Positions 25,031 through 38,464 of a DNA stretch of 64,000 bases are shown here, one piece after another; position 1 is the stretch's first letter; each line of letters starts with the position of its first letter. The translations under genes were made by a program, and so were the position numbers. The DNA lies in contig JBBDHG010000011.1 in assembly GCA_037951165.1 (NCBI GenBank), positions 1,267,001-1,331,000 of the forward strand. The letters run 5' to 3'. The notes below the pieces were generated by a model. The model was not told the DNA's origin. It was given only the letters and a program-made list of their open reading frames with translations, and ran no database searches. This stretch comes from Lophius americanus. Taxonomy: Eukaryota; Chordata; Actinopteri; Lophiiformes; Lophiidae.

Positions 25031-26414
25031 GGAAAAATAAATACCCAGTAAAAAATAAATAAATTATTATAAGGTATTTTTAGCTAAGTAAAAATATCTG
25101 CCAGTAGAACCAGTGAGAATTTGCTTGATCAGATTTCAGTTTCTCAGAAACAGGTAGTAATACTTACATTTTTTAATTTTTTTCGCCTTTTTTTTGTAAG
25201 ATCACACCGTATCACATTTCCATTCATTTTTTTAAAATAATTTTCAAATTTTTTTTTTATAAATGATATCTCCTTAACTTCATAAATTTCCCCTGTGAAG
25301 ATTTATAAAGTTATTATCTATTTAACAGTGACACTGTTCTAGATTTTAATATCATTACAACTTGGAAATAAGATAACAGAGTAATATTTAAGCATTTAGG
25401 GTGATATTTCTCTTTAAGATATATTCAAGATTCTTTGACATAACAAGATGTTCAACTTCCTAAAAACAAGTCTCTATATCTCAGTGAAATGTTACTTATT
25501 CTGTGATATTGTCTTAAATCAAGTGCAATAAGACATATTGACAAAGAATTTGACAAATGCTCTTGGTAAGATTTGGAGTTTTTGCAGTGCAGCAATTTGT
25601 CCTAGAGTAGATCTTGCAGACTGGGAGCATCAAACGGGATCAGAAGTTCTGGATATCACAATCTGGCCCTTAAATCACTTAGAAACTTTCAAGAACAAAA
25701 TGTACACCTGCGTAATGCATCCCACTCACTGATATAATATATATTATACACGTCACCTTTAAGGGGTCATAATGTGATCGCTGAAATTTGCATGTATGGT
25801 AAGCTTGCTAGCTCAGCACCGTGGGTGTGTCTTTGAGTCTCGCCATGCGTGCAGGAAGTTCACTGTTTTAATCACATCCTCATTGAGTGTACTGAATATT
25901 CTGGACACTTTTTTTTTATTTTATAAAAAGGTCACTTCAGGTACAAGTCATTATCTTGACTGACTGACTCCCATAATTAAATCTATACAAGCCGGACGGA
26001 CGAGACATAGATAGAGGAGAAGGGGGCTGAGTTTGGGAAAAAGAGTTTTAAGCTTTGCGATAAGTCAGATTATGTGAAAAAATGGCTGCCTTAGATATTT
26101 TGTTTAATCAGTGCATATTGAATTAAGCATATGTCTGCATTTGGGTCTTTCATCAGGATGAAATTTGTGTCCTCTCCGTGGTGGCATGATCCCTCTAACT
26201 GCTCCCTCAGTCCCCAAAATAGCACGTGCTTAAGGTCTGAGAAGGCCAAGTGGGCAGTTTTGCCATGCACGAGTGCGCTAAACTGTGCACTGAGTACCTT
26301 GGGATGGTTATGGCCTGGCTGTAAACTGTGTCTGGATGGTGTCAGAAAGGTTACTCTTCGCAGCCAGCGAATGCAAAGCATTCTCTGCAATAAACTAGAG
26401 GTAGTTAACCGCCA
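25031..26414. other. gene-free stretch
   Basis: AT-rich with poly-T tracts at 25160-25260. Frames on both strands at 26091-26501 overlap in antisense because of shared stop-poor composition; neither resembles a known family. Confidence 0.4.
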
Positions 26415-26452
26415 TTGGGCTCCATTGTCCTTTACCGGACAATGGAGCCCAA
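26415..26452. repeat. Perfect 16-bp inverted repeat, 6-base loop
   Basis: TTGGGCTCCATTGTCC (26415-26430) and GGACAATGGAGCCCAA (26437-26452) are exact reverse complements around TTTACC. A transcript of either strand would form a stable hairpin. Confidence 0.95.
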
Positions 26453-26999
26453 GGCTGGGTACCGTCCCCCAGCTGTGAGTCAATACGCTACAATAACGCA
26501 ATGATTCACAAGAACCTCAGCTCGACAGCTTAATTGGCGAGTAGGCCTTGAACGCGGAGGGGTGGAGGCAAAGTAGCGTGAGACAGCGAGTAGACGAGGG
26601 AGCCTAAATGTGGAGTCAAATGAGGAAATGTGAATGTAAAAGTTAACACATGAAAGAGCAAGACATGGCTCCGGGCGAGGTTATGGGCTGTTTCTAATAT
26701 TATTTTTTGTTTATACTGTCCATCTTCATTCTGAGGGGGGAGAACTCGCTAGTAAGTCTGTCACACTGATTCTCAATTCTCACACTAACAGTGGGAGTCA
26801 GAGACTTTACGCTGCAGAGTCCTGCGAGCGCGGGTCCGCCGAACCCCTCCGGGGTCGGAGTAATTATCGCAGCGTGTGTAATCACAAGTCACACACTATT
26901 ACTAACACAATGAGTCATCATTTTATCGCACTGGTTTTCAGCCGAAGGTACATACAAACAAAAGCAAATGAAGAGACAGACCTGACTGTCCGGATTTAA

Positions 27000-27590
27000 G
27001 ATTTAATGGACGAAAAGTCGGGAATATTATGGAATCGTTTGCTGCAGATCCATCATGTTAACGCGATAACTCAAAAACTATTGATGGATAATGTTCAAAT
27101 TATATTCCAACATAAACCTTAGTATCACAAAGAACAGGGTCGATTTATGTCAAAGTTGGCTGTATATTTCCAAATAGTGCTTTATCTCCAATTTATTTCC
27201 GGCCATAATTTCACAATCGTTGGTTCAATTTAGTCCATAGTTTTTGCATATGAATCAACTCACCTTTAAAATTTCATATTTTACTCAACAGGGGGCGTTT
27301 TTGTAAGACAACACTTTTTTTGGCACATAACTTCCGAAGTGTTGGTCCGATTTAGCCCACATTTTGTCCATATGAATTGACTCGAGGAGTCAATTTTATA
27401 ACTAATATTTTACCCTAAAAGTTAATATCCTACTCCCTGGAGGAGGGTCTTTTCATGAAAAACTCAGCCATAACTTCACATTTAAGTTGAAGAGTTCAGT
27501 CATGAGAATTGCCTGTACAATGCAGGGGAATGGGGACTGGGGACTTTTCGGGGGATATATCCTTGCTGTCGGGGTAGACATCATCGGTTT
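27000..27590 (-). repeat. Dispersed repeat family R1, copy 3 (minus orientation)
   Basis: Starts near GGACGAAAAGTCGGGAATAT and ends with GGGGACTTTTCGGGGGATAT followed by CCTTGCTGTCGGGG, so both inverted end motifs are present. Between them are ACGCGATAACTCAAAAACTA, CAACAGGGGGCGTTTTTGTA and two spaced TTGGT(T/C)C(A/G)ATTTAG phrases that reflect the internal sub-repeats. Confidence 0.8.
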
Positions 27591-29621
27591 ACTTTTGGAA
27601 TTTGTAAGGGGTTGCTCTGTGTCATGTCGGATTGGGAGGGAAGTCTGCTTAAATGATTATTGGTGTGGAGGTGGCAACAACTTCCCACCTGGCAGAAAAA
27701 CATTTCTTAATAAAGCATTATGTCTCTGCATGCACAAGCAAAGTATCTGTAAGAAGCACTAATCCTGCACAAAAGGCTCATTACTTCTGATACACGTCTC
27801 TGGGACTCTTACTGATAGAGTCAGGGTGAAAATACGCCTCTTCAATTAATATGCAAATAGTACACTGTCAAATCATAACAGGCAGGGAGCCCATACGCAC
27901 ATCTCCAGCCAAGTTTGACTTTTGTACTCTTCAACAGTCTAAAAAGTCTAAATCACAAATTTGTACAAATGATCCCTTCATTCAAACCCATCCTGTCTGC
28001 ATCAGCACGCTCTAAATGTGAGCTCAGTGCACAGGCATCCGTGCTTATGCATGGTGCACTAGCTCTGTTCTTCTTCAGTGGTCCAAAGTCGCTTCCACTT
28101 GCCGTCTCTCTTTGTCTGCAGATGGATGTAATATTAATGAGCACATCCTCCTCACCAGGATGCTTGTTAGGCTTCAAGCTAATCCTGTTAGTTTGAAGCC
28201 TCACTGGCCACACGGCTCATCTCGCTGGGCTTCCTTCAGTTTATTTACTAACTGCTGTAAAAGGAGGGACAGAACCTTCATGGATCCTCCGTCAGTTAAA
28301 GGAAGAAAAATGTAGCCGTAGACTCTGAGGTGGCTCTTTGGTCACATGGGAAGATAAGGAGATGGGAATCAAGATGGATGCGTAGGCTCCTTAGAGACTC
28401 ATGCTAGCATACGTGTTAGATTTCAGATGAACAGTTGTAGGAGAGGTTTAACCAGAAATGTGTGTCCAATTAGACAACTTCGCCCCGTTGCTCTAGAAAC
28501 CCCACTTTGTGCTGATGTGTATCTACCATAACCTCTATCACAGGTGAATATGATGTGATATGGTTCAGGCAGATAAGGCTGTGCTGCTTTGTGTATAGAC
28601 AAATGAACCAAGACATGCCCCGCTCTTCTCATTCGCCATCAAGCACATTCCCACCTAATTGGAGTTTTTTTTTTTTTTCAAAAACTTCCAATTTTTCCCT
28701 CTGACTGTCATGATTCTGTTGCTTTGTGTACCTAATTCTGAATGAACTTTATTCCTATAACCACCCCTGACTCCAACTGCAGGCTCCATTTACGTGGGGT
28801 TCAGTAATACGCCCATCACGACCCCAGAAAATCTCTATGTAATAACTATGTAATAAATAATTATTTCAATTGTGACCTGCCTGACTGAGATAATATTAAC
28901 ATTTATTTTTAAATCACAATAGTAATACAAAGTAAAACTATAGATAGTGATCTCTCAGCAAGATCTCATTAACAATAAAAGTTAGAAAACTAAAAAAAAA
29001 TGATATTCAAATAGTAGAAACTTAAAAATGAGTTTGCTTGGTTTTTTTAATGCCACCAGTTATACTTTCGAGAACATAGTATGTAAATGATAACAGATAA
29101 ATCTGACTGTAAGGTGTAAGCTGAGCAAACTAATGTAATGCAAATAATCACTCCAATAGGGACAAGTTATACATCATCCTACGGTTTAGCTACATAATTA
29201 AGGACTATTAATCAAAGTATTAAAGCTGCAGTGATATAATTTATGATAATTTTTTGAATAACTTATTTTAGTCGTTACATAAATGAAGAAAAAGCCTTTT
29301 TTGAATATTGGCCATGTTAGCCTTTGTATCACCAAACCTGCATTTTGCATGCATTTTCGAACGGTGCGGTTCAACTCTTTTACTATAGAATTTAATATAT
29401 TCTATGGATTATTATGAAATCCACTGCTGCTCCACTGGTATAGTTTGCAGTTCTATACTGGACATTTCATTTTGTGTATTTTACTGATGTTGTGTTAGTT
29501 TCTCGACTTTGCTCAAGCACTCTTGGATAGACTGGTGTTTGCAATGATTGACAATTCAATTGGCAATGTTCGAGGGAACCAGCACAGCACCCCACAGCAC
29601 ACTGGTGATTTACAAACAGTG
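27591..29621. other. gene-free stretch
   Basis: No gene recognised. Antisense-overlapping frames around 27915-28315 share the same DNA on both strands and are treated as chance. Confidence 0.4.
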
Positions 29622-29643
29622 ATATATATATATATATATATAT
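29622..29643. repeat. (TA)11 microsatellite
   Basis: A short perfect AT/TA run after AAACAGTG. Confidence 0.9.
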
Positions 29644-31679
29644 GGTTATTCTGTTCTAATTAATAGTCATATTAACAAAACTATACTGCTATTGGTGACT
29701 ATGCCATAGTTGAAATACATGCATCTGCACCTACAATCAAATAAACTGGGAATAAGGTAAGACCCACCCAGATACAGCCAGAAAACACACTTAGAAACAC
29801 ACATACGCACACACACAGACACGCACAGCCAACAGAGTCCAAAGCTCAGAGTTTCTCTACCTTCTGAACTCAGGTTTCTAATCAGAATTAGCTGCATATT
29901 CTCTCGCCAAAAATCCACACGGTAATTCACTCCCCTTTGTCCACACAGTGGCTCATGCCCCACTTTAGCATCTGACAGAATGCACGCAGAAAGAGCGAGA
30001 GTGGGAGGTGGTGGTGATGGTGGTGTGGTACAGAAAGAGAGGAAGACAGAGAGAGAGAGACGGAAAGAGATCCTGGCAGTCAGGGGAAATATACTTTCCT
30101 GGATACCTGGGTGGTTTTATTAAAGCCGAGTGAGGGAACAGTTGAAATCTTATAAATTTCGTCTGTATTGTTTCCAAAATAACAAACACCGTCTTAAATT
30201 CTAAATACATTCAAGCTGAGATAAATCCCTGCCTTGGTTACACTGGTGATGCTATTGTACGAGTGTGCGCTCGCACGCCGCTCTGTTCCTGCTGTTGTGG
30301 ATGCTTTTGTCGAGTGCTGGGTCAGGCCAACTGTGCATTCAACGTCCAACAGAGTCTCACGGAGCGTGATTAATGAGGGAGGAGACGGGCAACCAGGGTG
30401 CATTCTAATCACCCACAAGGACAAGGAGATGGGAAGAGAGAGAGAAATTGAAAGCAAATAAGAAGAAAGATCAAGATTATGTATTGATATGACATTTTGT
30501 GTGATGATATTACAGCTTGTCCTTTTGTTAAATCTCTTTTTGAAGTGAAGCACCAAAGTGATCTTATCTGCAAGCACATGTAAGCCCGACAAACAACCAT
30601 GAGCAATCCCTTCTCACACCCTAACAAGGACATGAGAGGCACAGAGGGGAACTTATGAAGTAAGCTGTGACAAGGCTCAGACCAGCAGATCCGGAGAGAT
30701 TGACCCATCTAGTTGTCGTAGAGCAATACCCACGAAGCCCCTAACTCGTGACTACTCCAGCGTCTGAACCCGGCTCTCCAAATGAAGTTACTGAGCTATG
30801 CGGTTATTGTAGACATAGGTGGAATTATCTATGCAAATTTCAAAGCAACCCAATCCTGCAGCCCGTGAATACTAACGGTGAATGAAAGGGAGAATTACAG
30901 CAGCCAGGTGGAGAAGATGCAGCAGGATTGGTTTGGCGAGGCATTAAAGAGAAAATCCCCCTTGGGCATTCACTTATAACGTTAAGCCTGTGATATCCGG
31001 CACATTTAAGAAATTGCACGAGAGTCATATTTCATTCTACAGACTCATCTTTGTCTATATGAGCTACATGCTTCATTTCTCTTTTTTCCTCGAAAGCCTT
31101 GAAATCCAAATAGTGAGTCGAACATAAAGGCTGCCTACTCCGGAGTCAGATCAGTAGACTGATTCAGGAAATATGGCTAATCAGTTTCTTTCAGATAGTG
31201 GAACCACATCTTTTTTTGTATTTTTATTAAATATGCAGAAAGACATGGAGATTTAGATGTGTTAGAATGCTATCAATCTTGTTATCAGTGTGAGGGAGGT
31301 TGCTTTGAAAGCATCACTTGGGGCAAGCCCCCAATTAGTTCCCACTGGTAGAATTCCAAATAACCAAGAGAGAAATTTAGAAAAAGGATTAGAAAAGAAA
31401 GAATTACAATATTTGTCAAATTTGCAATCTACTTGTTTTTATTAGAAAAGTACACTTAAATACACAGAATCCGAAAAATACTACAATACCAATCAAGCCA
31501 AATAAAATGAGTGTACTGTAAAGAGTATTGACTTGTGCACAGGTCAAACATACAACCAATAAATAAGTATGTGCCGCACCATTCAGTGGAAAGTAAAAAA
31601 AAAAGGCAGATTCTGGAGACAAGACAACTGACGTCCCGTGAGTTGTTTTTCAGGATGGTATCGCAGAGAGAGTTCAATC
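29644..31679. other. gene-free stretch
   Basis: No gene recognised. Purine-rich GA patches occur at 30030-30070 and 30430-30460; the frames there are low-complexity shadows. Confidence 0.4.
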
Positions 31680-31945
31680 GGAGAGGAGAGAGAATGAAGA
31701 AAAGATCAGTGATTTATTACGACAGTCTACTGCACTCGGACTCTTGGGGGGAGCGATGCTGCCCTGAGCAGCAGCAAGGAATATCCCCCCTTTGGAGTCT
31801 CAATAATTTGGTGGTGGTTGCTGATGACTCTGCTGACGCAGATGGATAATGATGCTGATGGATCTGCGAGGATCTGCGAGGACTAGTTGGAGATGGGAAG
31901 GTGGAGGGTGTGCAAACCACCATCATGAAAGAACTAGATGAATGG
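31680..31945 (+). repeat. Dispersed repeat family R2, copy 4
   Basis: GTGATTTATTACGACAG, CTGCCCTGAGCAGCAGCAAG, GGTGGTGGTTGCTGATGACT, then a local duplication GATCTGCGAG x2 (31862-31881) and GATGGGAAGGTGGAGGGTG. It is the closest relative of copy 2 (8692-8860). Confidence 0.75.
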
Positions 31946-32392
31946 AGAGAGAGACACATTTACAAGGCAGCAGTCGATGGTGATGGGTTAAGCATGCAAG
32001 TTATTCAACTACTTAAATCACTAAACAGTTATGAGTAGTTTAAGCAGGCTACTGCAAAAACTGCTAATTTAAACAGCACTGCTTATCTGTAATATTCAGT
32101 TCGAAAGTGAATGATTGCACTTCTGTAAACAACAACGCCCATAGATGAGCAAGTGAGATGTGTTTAATGAAGTCTTGGTAACAATCAGCATTAGACTGTA
32201 CAATTTTAACTCCACATGTTACATGATGAAACGTTCGATTGGTGAATCACCAGTGTAAATGTAAAACAAACAGAACATAAATAGGTCAAAGAGAAAGAGA
32301 TGGAGGAGAAGAGGGAAACCAGAACGGAGGATGTGTTCTCAACTCTTGTTTGATTAGAATTAATTCTGGTAGGTTTACTCTAATAGTGCCGG

Positions 32393-32514
32393 TCATCCTC
32401 AAATTAAATGTGAAGTTATGTCCGAGGTAATTTCCATAAATGAAAAATAACACTCCCTAAATTGAGTAAATTATGAACTATTAAATGAAAATGTGGGTAA
32501 AAGATGATAAATAC
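32393..32514 (+). repeat. Dispersed repeat family R1, copy 4, left part
   Basis: TCCTCAAATTAAATGTGAAG, TTATGTCCGAGG, CACTCCCTAAATTGAGTAAA and GGTAAAAGATGATAAATAC follow the R1 order and then break off at about 32514, where the LINE begins. The continuation is at 35018-35290. Confidence 0.72.
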
Positions 32515-35017
32515 ATTGCTACCTGTACCTGTGCGACCCGGGAGCAGCAGCTTGTGTGTGTGTTTTATCATCTCTATTTGTTTTATATGTGTTTTTACTA
32601 CTGCTTTTACCTTTAACCTTTAATGACATTGGAGCATACGTTTATTAACTTGCGTCATGAAGGGAGTACACTTGGAGATATTTACAGTACCTTGGACTTT
32701 GCTTTGCTAACTTGCCTGTATACATGATAGCAGCAGCGAGGCCGTGAATTACACCTTGCCCTCCGATCATTGACAGTAAGTGACAGTGTTTTTCACATCC
32801 CGTCATCACTACAAACTAACGAATTAAATACTGCAGCCAGTGTAATATTGTGCAAAAATCCCCGGAGGAACAGAGGGAAGAATGGAGGCGTCCAACGGAG
32901 AATGAGGAAGCATGGCTTGGATGACAGACGCTGGCTCCCTTGGCTCCAAACAATTCTTCTCTCTAACATCCAGTCCATTCGTAACAAAATGGACGAATTG
33001 GAGGATGACGCCAAATCCCAGTGAGATTTCAGGGATATGTGCCTACTGGCTTTCACTGACACATGGCTGGTAGACTTGGATTGAAATTAGAATTTGCGAT
33101 TAGATCGTTCTTCTCTAATCAATAATACATCCACCGGAGGTGGGGGTTTTCTTTATAATAATGAAAGACCAGGTTACCAGCAGACTGGACGCCCTTTCAC
33201 CGGACGCTCCGGAATTCATCCTTGGAGATTTTCAACCATGCCAGGAAAATACCAACATTGAAAAATTATGAACAGAATGTCACTTGTACAACTACTAGGA
33301 ATAACTCCAGTCTGGAGCTGTGCTATGGCTCAGTACATGGTGCCTTCAGATCCCTGGCCATGCCCCCCTTTGTAGCATCCTACCACCATAGTATGCTCCT
33401 TCTGCAAGCCTGTAAGCCAGTTTTACCGGCAAGAACCTACAGTAAAAACTATGAATTGTCGATCAGACAACAGCATTTCCAGCTTACAGGCTTGCTTTTA
33501 ATTGCACAGTCAGGGATAACTTTTACGACCAATGCAGTGATTTTTAATCTTTAATGAACTGGCTTTTACTGTTCCTCCTACATTTCCTTCTGTGTGGATA
33601 CCAAAATTCCCTCTAAAAAAATTATTATATTCCCAAATAACAAACCACGGGTCACTGAAGAACTAAAGTATGTCTTTAATTATAAGAAAAACATTTTTTG
33701 TTTAGGGAGTGTCCAAGAAATGAAAGACATTAACAGACACCTCAGGTGTGAAATATGGAAGACCAAGAGGGTATATAAGGTTAAGGTGGAACTTAACTAC
33801 AGCAGTGGTGATCTGCGGGCAGTTTGGAGGGGAATCTAATCTATGTCCTCAATCACTCAAGAAGACAGAGGGAGTGACAGGAAAACTCTGAAAATAGAGG
33901 GAATAGATGATTCTGATCATACCAATAGTTTTAATAACTTTTATTCCTTCTTTGAAAAGCAAAACTTTTCAGAAGATGTATCTCTCCTCAGAGCTTCTTT
34001 CTCCTCACACTCCTCACATCACAAATGTGTCAGAAATATTTCAAAATGTGTAAACACCAGGAAGGCTCATGGTCTAGATCACATTTACGGATGTACACTG
34101 CGATACTGTGCAGACCAACTCAGTGGCCTCAGTTCCAGAGGTCAATTGACACTAACAGGATTCCTGCTAAATGGAAGTCCTCTACTGGGATCCCTCCCCC
34201 AAAAGAACATCCATCCAAGGAAAAATCTGGTTCTGAGGTGTTGAGGATGAGTAGATTTTCTTTTTTTAATTCACAGACTTTTCATCTGCTGTTAATACAA
34301 TGCCGCCGCATCTTTTAATTTAAAGGTTGTTGTGTTATTTTATGTTGCCTCACCAGCTTGTACAGAGTTTTTGTTGAAGCGAGGGCAGCAGGGGATTTAT
34401 CTCCTCTGAAAATTGAACTCTTTCCTGCCCATTCTCACTCTTTTATCATTCTTTTATTGAGAATCTCCTGTGTCTTTCTCATATCTGTTGGTTTCATAGT
34501 CTCACTTTCAAAGACAGAAACAGTCTGAGTAGCATAGTCAAGATCTACTCTAAAATAAGGGGATTGATATAAAGAGATATACAGACTTTTTTGCAACCAA
34601 CAAATCCTCCGGAAGGCAAAAACTATTCTTTATTCTGACCAAGATCCCTCAGGTGAATTTTCCTTGTTGCCATCAGGGCGTTGTTATATTTTACCGCCAT
34701 GTAAAACTAATCGCTACGCCAAGTAATTTGTTCCCTTTACAATCCGTCTTTAAATGGTAGGTCTAAATAGATCCTTCTTAATCGTCTGACCTCAAAAACT
34801 TGTTATCTACCAGATTATTTTATCCCTTTTTACCATTTTACCAGTTATCTTTATCTTATCTCTCTCATCTCTCAATTTTAGTTAGCTCCTCTGTACAATT
34901 TTTATTTTTATTCATTATGTGCATCTTCTATTGTCTGTCTGTGTTTTGTACATGAGCTCATTTGAATCAATTGCAACCAGTGGGATTAATAAAGTTGTTT
35001 GAACTTTGAACTTGAAC
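32515..35017 (+). mobile_element. Degenerate non-LTR retrotransposon (L2/Rex1-like LINE)
   Basis: Seen: plus-strand translations across several frames give endonuclease-like phrases (LSNIQSIRNKMDEL at about 32967-33008, LLAFTDTWL near 33040-33070, LGDFNHARK-like reading near 33220) and later reverse-transcriptase-like phrases (NTRKAHGLDHIYG about 34047-34090, FSSAVNT near 34275-34300, IVKIYSKIRG near 34535). The 3' end has AATAAAGTTGTTTGAAC with a short TTGAAC-type repeat tail. Known: this order, endonuclease then RT, and such tails are typical of fish L2/Rex1-group LINEs. Many stops and frameshifts and the lack of most RT motifs, including the catalytic aspartate pair, show a dead and internally deleted copy. 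The clade is judged from remembered motifs, so it is the least sure part. Confidence 0.82.
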
Positions 35018-35290
35018 CAGATCTCCTCCAGTCCATTCTTATGCACCAAATTTGGAATAAATCAGACAAACGGTTGAGAAATTATGTCCGGAAAACTTTT
35101 GGATATAAAGCTCCCCCTAGTGTCAAAAATATACAACTGATCTTTCCCAAAATCAATGCAGTTCTTACGCGCATTAAGGCGTATTGGGTTATAGAATTTG
35201 AAATTGATCTACGATACGGTTTTTGAGTTATCGCATTAACGCAAAGGATCTGCAGTGAGTATTCGGGGATATAAGCACATTTAGCCCAGA
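35018..35290 (+). repeat. Dispersed repeat family R1, copy 4, right part
   Basis: Resumes with CAGATCTCCTCCAGTCCATT, then ATGCACCAAATTTGGAATAA, GATATAAAGCTCCCCCTAGT, TTTCCCAAAATCAATGCAG, TTTTTGAGTTATCGCATTAA and ATTCGGGGATATAA. This is where the left part at 32393-32514 stopped, so the two parts are one R1 copy. Confidence 0.82.
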
Positions 35291-37554
35291 ACACCCATCT
35301 GCATGCGTTCTGCCTGGTATGTGTTGTTTCAATGTTAAAAACAGCAGTGGGAACACAATGGGAACCGCATCTAAAAACACATTTCTTATTTTTTTGATTG
35401 GTCCACATCAAGAGAAATCAACGGTAAACACATCCTTTATTAATGTCTTTTTACAATCAGCATTACCTTCCCTTATAAGTTTATTCAATATTATATTACA
35501 TATATCCATAATGTAACGTATCCACCGCATGCAGTTAAACACAGTCCACCGGTGTTCTCTGCATTTGATAAATCCCTGAGAAGCTGTCGACAGCCCAAAT
35601 GAGGCGCTTCGGGAGCAAACTAGGGTTTAAGAATTTGCTCATAGATCCCTCCAGTTAGTAAACTGCAGGAGAAGTCCTCAGATGGAGCTGCTGACCTTCC
35701 GACTGGTGGACCTACTGAGGAAAAGCCGCATAATTTCTTGTCATATTTTGATAGCTTGGTCTTGATTAATTTAGTTATCCAGTGGGAGATTGTTTTCAGT
35801 GTGGGTTGTAAACCAAGTACACACCATGGAACAAGCTCAACACACAGGAAAAGACAGTCCACATATGTCAGCACATGATGATTTACAAGCACATTTTGAA
35901 AGGGTTTTACGACTTTTATTGTACATCTGTCAATTTTGGGACGATAAAAGCTACACATAGTAAAACGACCTTCTGAGATGCAAAAACTTTTATTCCATCA
36001 AAATCCACCCTAGAAGTGTTCCAAACATTCTAAAAGCTCATGGCATCAACTGTATTTGGCCAGTTATGAGGAGAAGTACAACTAAATTGTGTAAACAATG
36101 GCTCCATGGATACAACATGTCTCCTATGGGTGTAATCTTACACTGACAACATTTCTCAGAACACAAATATCATGGCCGCACTTTGAGCAGCTCTCTCCAT
36201 CTACCTCTCCCTGTTTCTTCCTCTCCTTCCTCCTGGTATAGTAAGGTTTGTGTGTCCTGTGCTCCTTGCTATGCATCATTTTGGCCCAAAATGACGATTG
36301 ATTGCGGTGCGACTGCCTTTGTTATCCGCTTACGATGGATTTGGCATCTAAATCGCTTTATTATTTATGTACCTAACTCTTGCCAATTCCATTTGGAGAC
36401 AACATGATTGGTGATCCATCACACATTATTCTTCACAGTGGTCATTAATATTCTAATGGGATGGGCCTTTAACGTAAACTTCCAGGTGGATGGGAATGTG
36501 GATTGCTTCCACGAGGGTCAGGCTTCTCAAAACAAATGTCAAGAGAGGGGAGATTATCATGTCTGCTCGCAAGCAGACAGACTCTCCAGAGATGTTGTTA
36601 GCTCGACTCTCTATCTGCTATTAACCTCTCATACCCATTCTCCATCTCTCCTCGGGTCCCAGGTTGCTCAGCAGCTTGTGTCTTCATAGATGCCTCTCTT
36701 AGAAAAATATCGGATGTTATTTGATGTTCTTTCGTTGTCCCTTTCCATCAGGACTTTAATCACCGCCTGTCAATCATGTCTGCTGCCTTCAGGCAGATAC
36801 AGATGAGCACACAGAGCGACATGAGGACCAAGATGAATCGTCCACCTCCGTAGAAGAGAAAAACAAGAAAAGAGAGATCTAACCACGTAAAGGGCAAGGT
36901 GCGATTTGCGCGAAGTATGTGGTGCAAATATATCAAAAGCATCATAACTCGGAAAACCTGAGTTTGCATTCTGCTAACTATGCTAAACAGATAGCATATG
37001 GTTATAATCCGTCAGCGTGTTATTTTTTGTAGACTCAGCAGTAGCGTGCTCTTGTTTAATACATGCTGGGATGGCTGAGGGCAAAAATTTGTCACTCTTT
37101 GTCTCTATGGCAGCCCACTGAGTCCACAGAAACGTGAGGCCATAGAGATGTAGCAGATACATCTCAGTGGGTGAAGACGGAAACTGCTCGGATGCATTTC
37201 GGTCTCATAGATGCCAGCAATCATCATGTCACTGTATCACAAGGAATTCCCCCCAGTCGGGTTTTAGCCAGAGGGAAGAGAACACAAAACAACACAAGAA
37301 AAATGTACAGAAATCTGTATTTTTCTTTCCTTATATGCTCTAACAGACAAGCTGACATAAGACAGCTGTGGCTGGAGTAAAATTTAAACAAGTTTTGGAG
37401 TCTAAAACTACTTAAGCCATGCCCTAATTACATTTACAAATGTACTGAATAATATAATTATGAATACTTTGTATTTCTTCATGATTTGAGTTGAAGGTTC
37501 ATTCACACAAGGTATGCACAAAGATTGAAAGATTCTAAATATTTATTTTGGCTA
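35291..37554. other. gene-free stretch
   Basis: No gene or element recognised. Short frames at 35620-35958 (minus) and 36183-36689 (plus) have no supportable homology. Confidence 0.4.
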
Positions 37555-38020
37555 ATTCTGTCCCCAAAAAGTTGAGGATATTATGGAACCGTCAGCGCCA
37601 CCGCCACTGCAGATCCTTTGTGTTTACGCCATAACTTAAAAACTATTTTCAAATTTAGTTCCTATATTGACCTCAGTGCCAGAAAGAACTGGGGTGATTT
37701 TGAGAAAGGTCGGCTCTTTACGTACAACACTAGGGGGAGCTTTATCTCCAAATATTTTCGGTCCATGATTTCTCAACCCTTGATCCAATTTAGTCATCTT
37801 GCGGAGATCTTTCTTTTAAATATTATATTTTACTCTAATAGTTCTTATTTTACTTACTTCGGGGAGCTCTTTTATGAAAAATACTATGGGCATAATTTCA
37901 CATTTAACTTTAGAAGTTCAATCAGGGGGATTACCTGTACAACGTTGGGGATTGAGGGCTTTTTGGGAATATACCCTTGCTGTCGGGGACGACAGCATAG
38001 GCCTAGTTAGACCCATCTAA
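37555..38020 (-). repeat. Dispersed repeat family R1, copy 5 (minus orientation)
   Basis: Starts with TGTCCCCAAAAAGTTGAGGA and TATTATGGAACCGTCAGCGC, passes CTGCAGATCCTTTGTG, ACACTAGGGGGAGCTTTAT and GGGGATTACCTGTACAACG, and ends with GGGCTTTTTGGGAATATACC and CTTGCTGTCGGGGACGACAG. Both ends are present, but the copy is shorter because it has fewer internal sub-repeats. Confidence 0.8.
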
Positions 38021-38464
38021 AACACAGCTGCAGTGCTAGTTTGGCCTGGACTAGTTAGATGTTGTGTTTCAAACTTCAGATCAGTGGCTACAAAAGCTTC
38101 ACAACAAGCTCAACAAAAATACCAGATAATGTGCTGTTAGGTTTAAATACAAAATCGGTTCATTTCTGCAAATAGAATTTCTCCAAATGTTTGTGGGTTG
38201 GGTTTCATACTGAATGTAAGCTTAAAAAAAAGCCTGTAACTTACTTTGGCTTTTCTTGCTCTTGATGCAGTGGCGTTAGAGGTGCCTCTAAAAATGATAG
38301 TTAACAGGCAGTCGTGTTTGACGCTTACGGAGTGTGAACGGACTGGTATTTAACATTTTTAGCGTGGTGACCTAACGTTCAGTGCATGACGCTAAATGAA
38401 GCACAGCCGGGGACATTTGCCTCACGCTATTTTTGGCTTGGCTTCACATGATGGGATTAAACAA
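38021..38464. other. gene-free stretch
   Basis: Nothing recognised in about 440 bases between an R1 copy and the polypyrimidine tract. Confidence 0.4.

Noticed and set aside
26700..26885. Minus-strand frame in a locally CpG-richer patch (CGAGCGCGGGTCCGCCG)
   Set aside because: The patch is only about 70 bases, too small for a CpG-island promoter, and the peptide resembles nothing I know.
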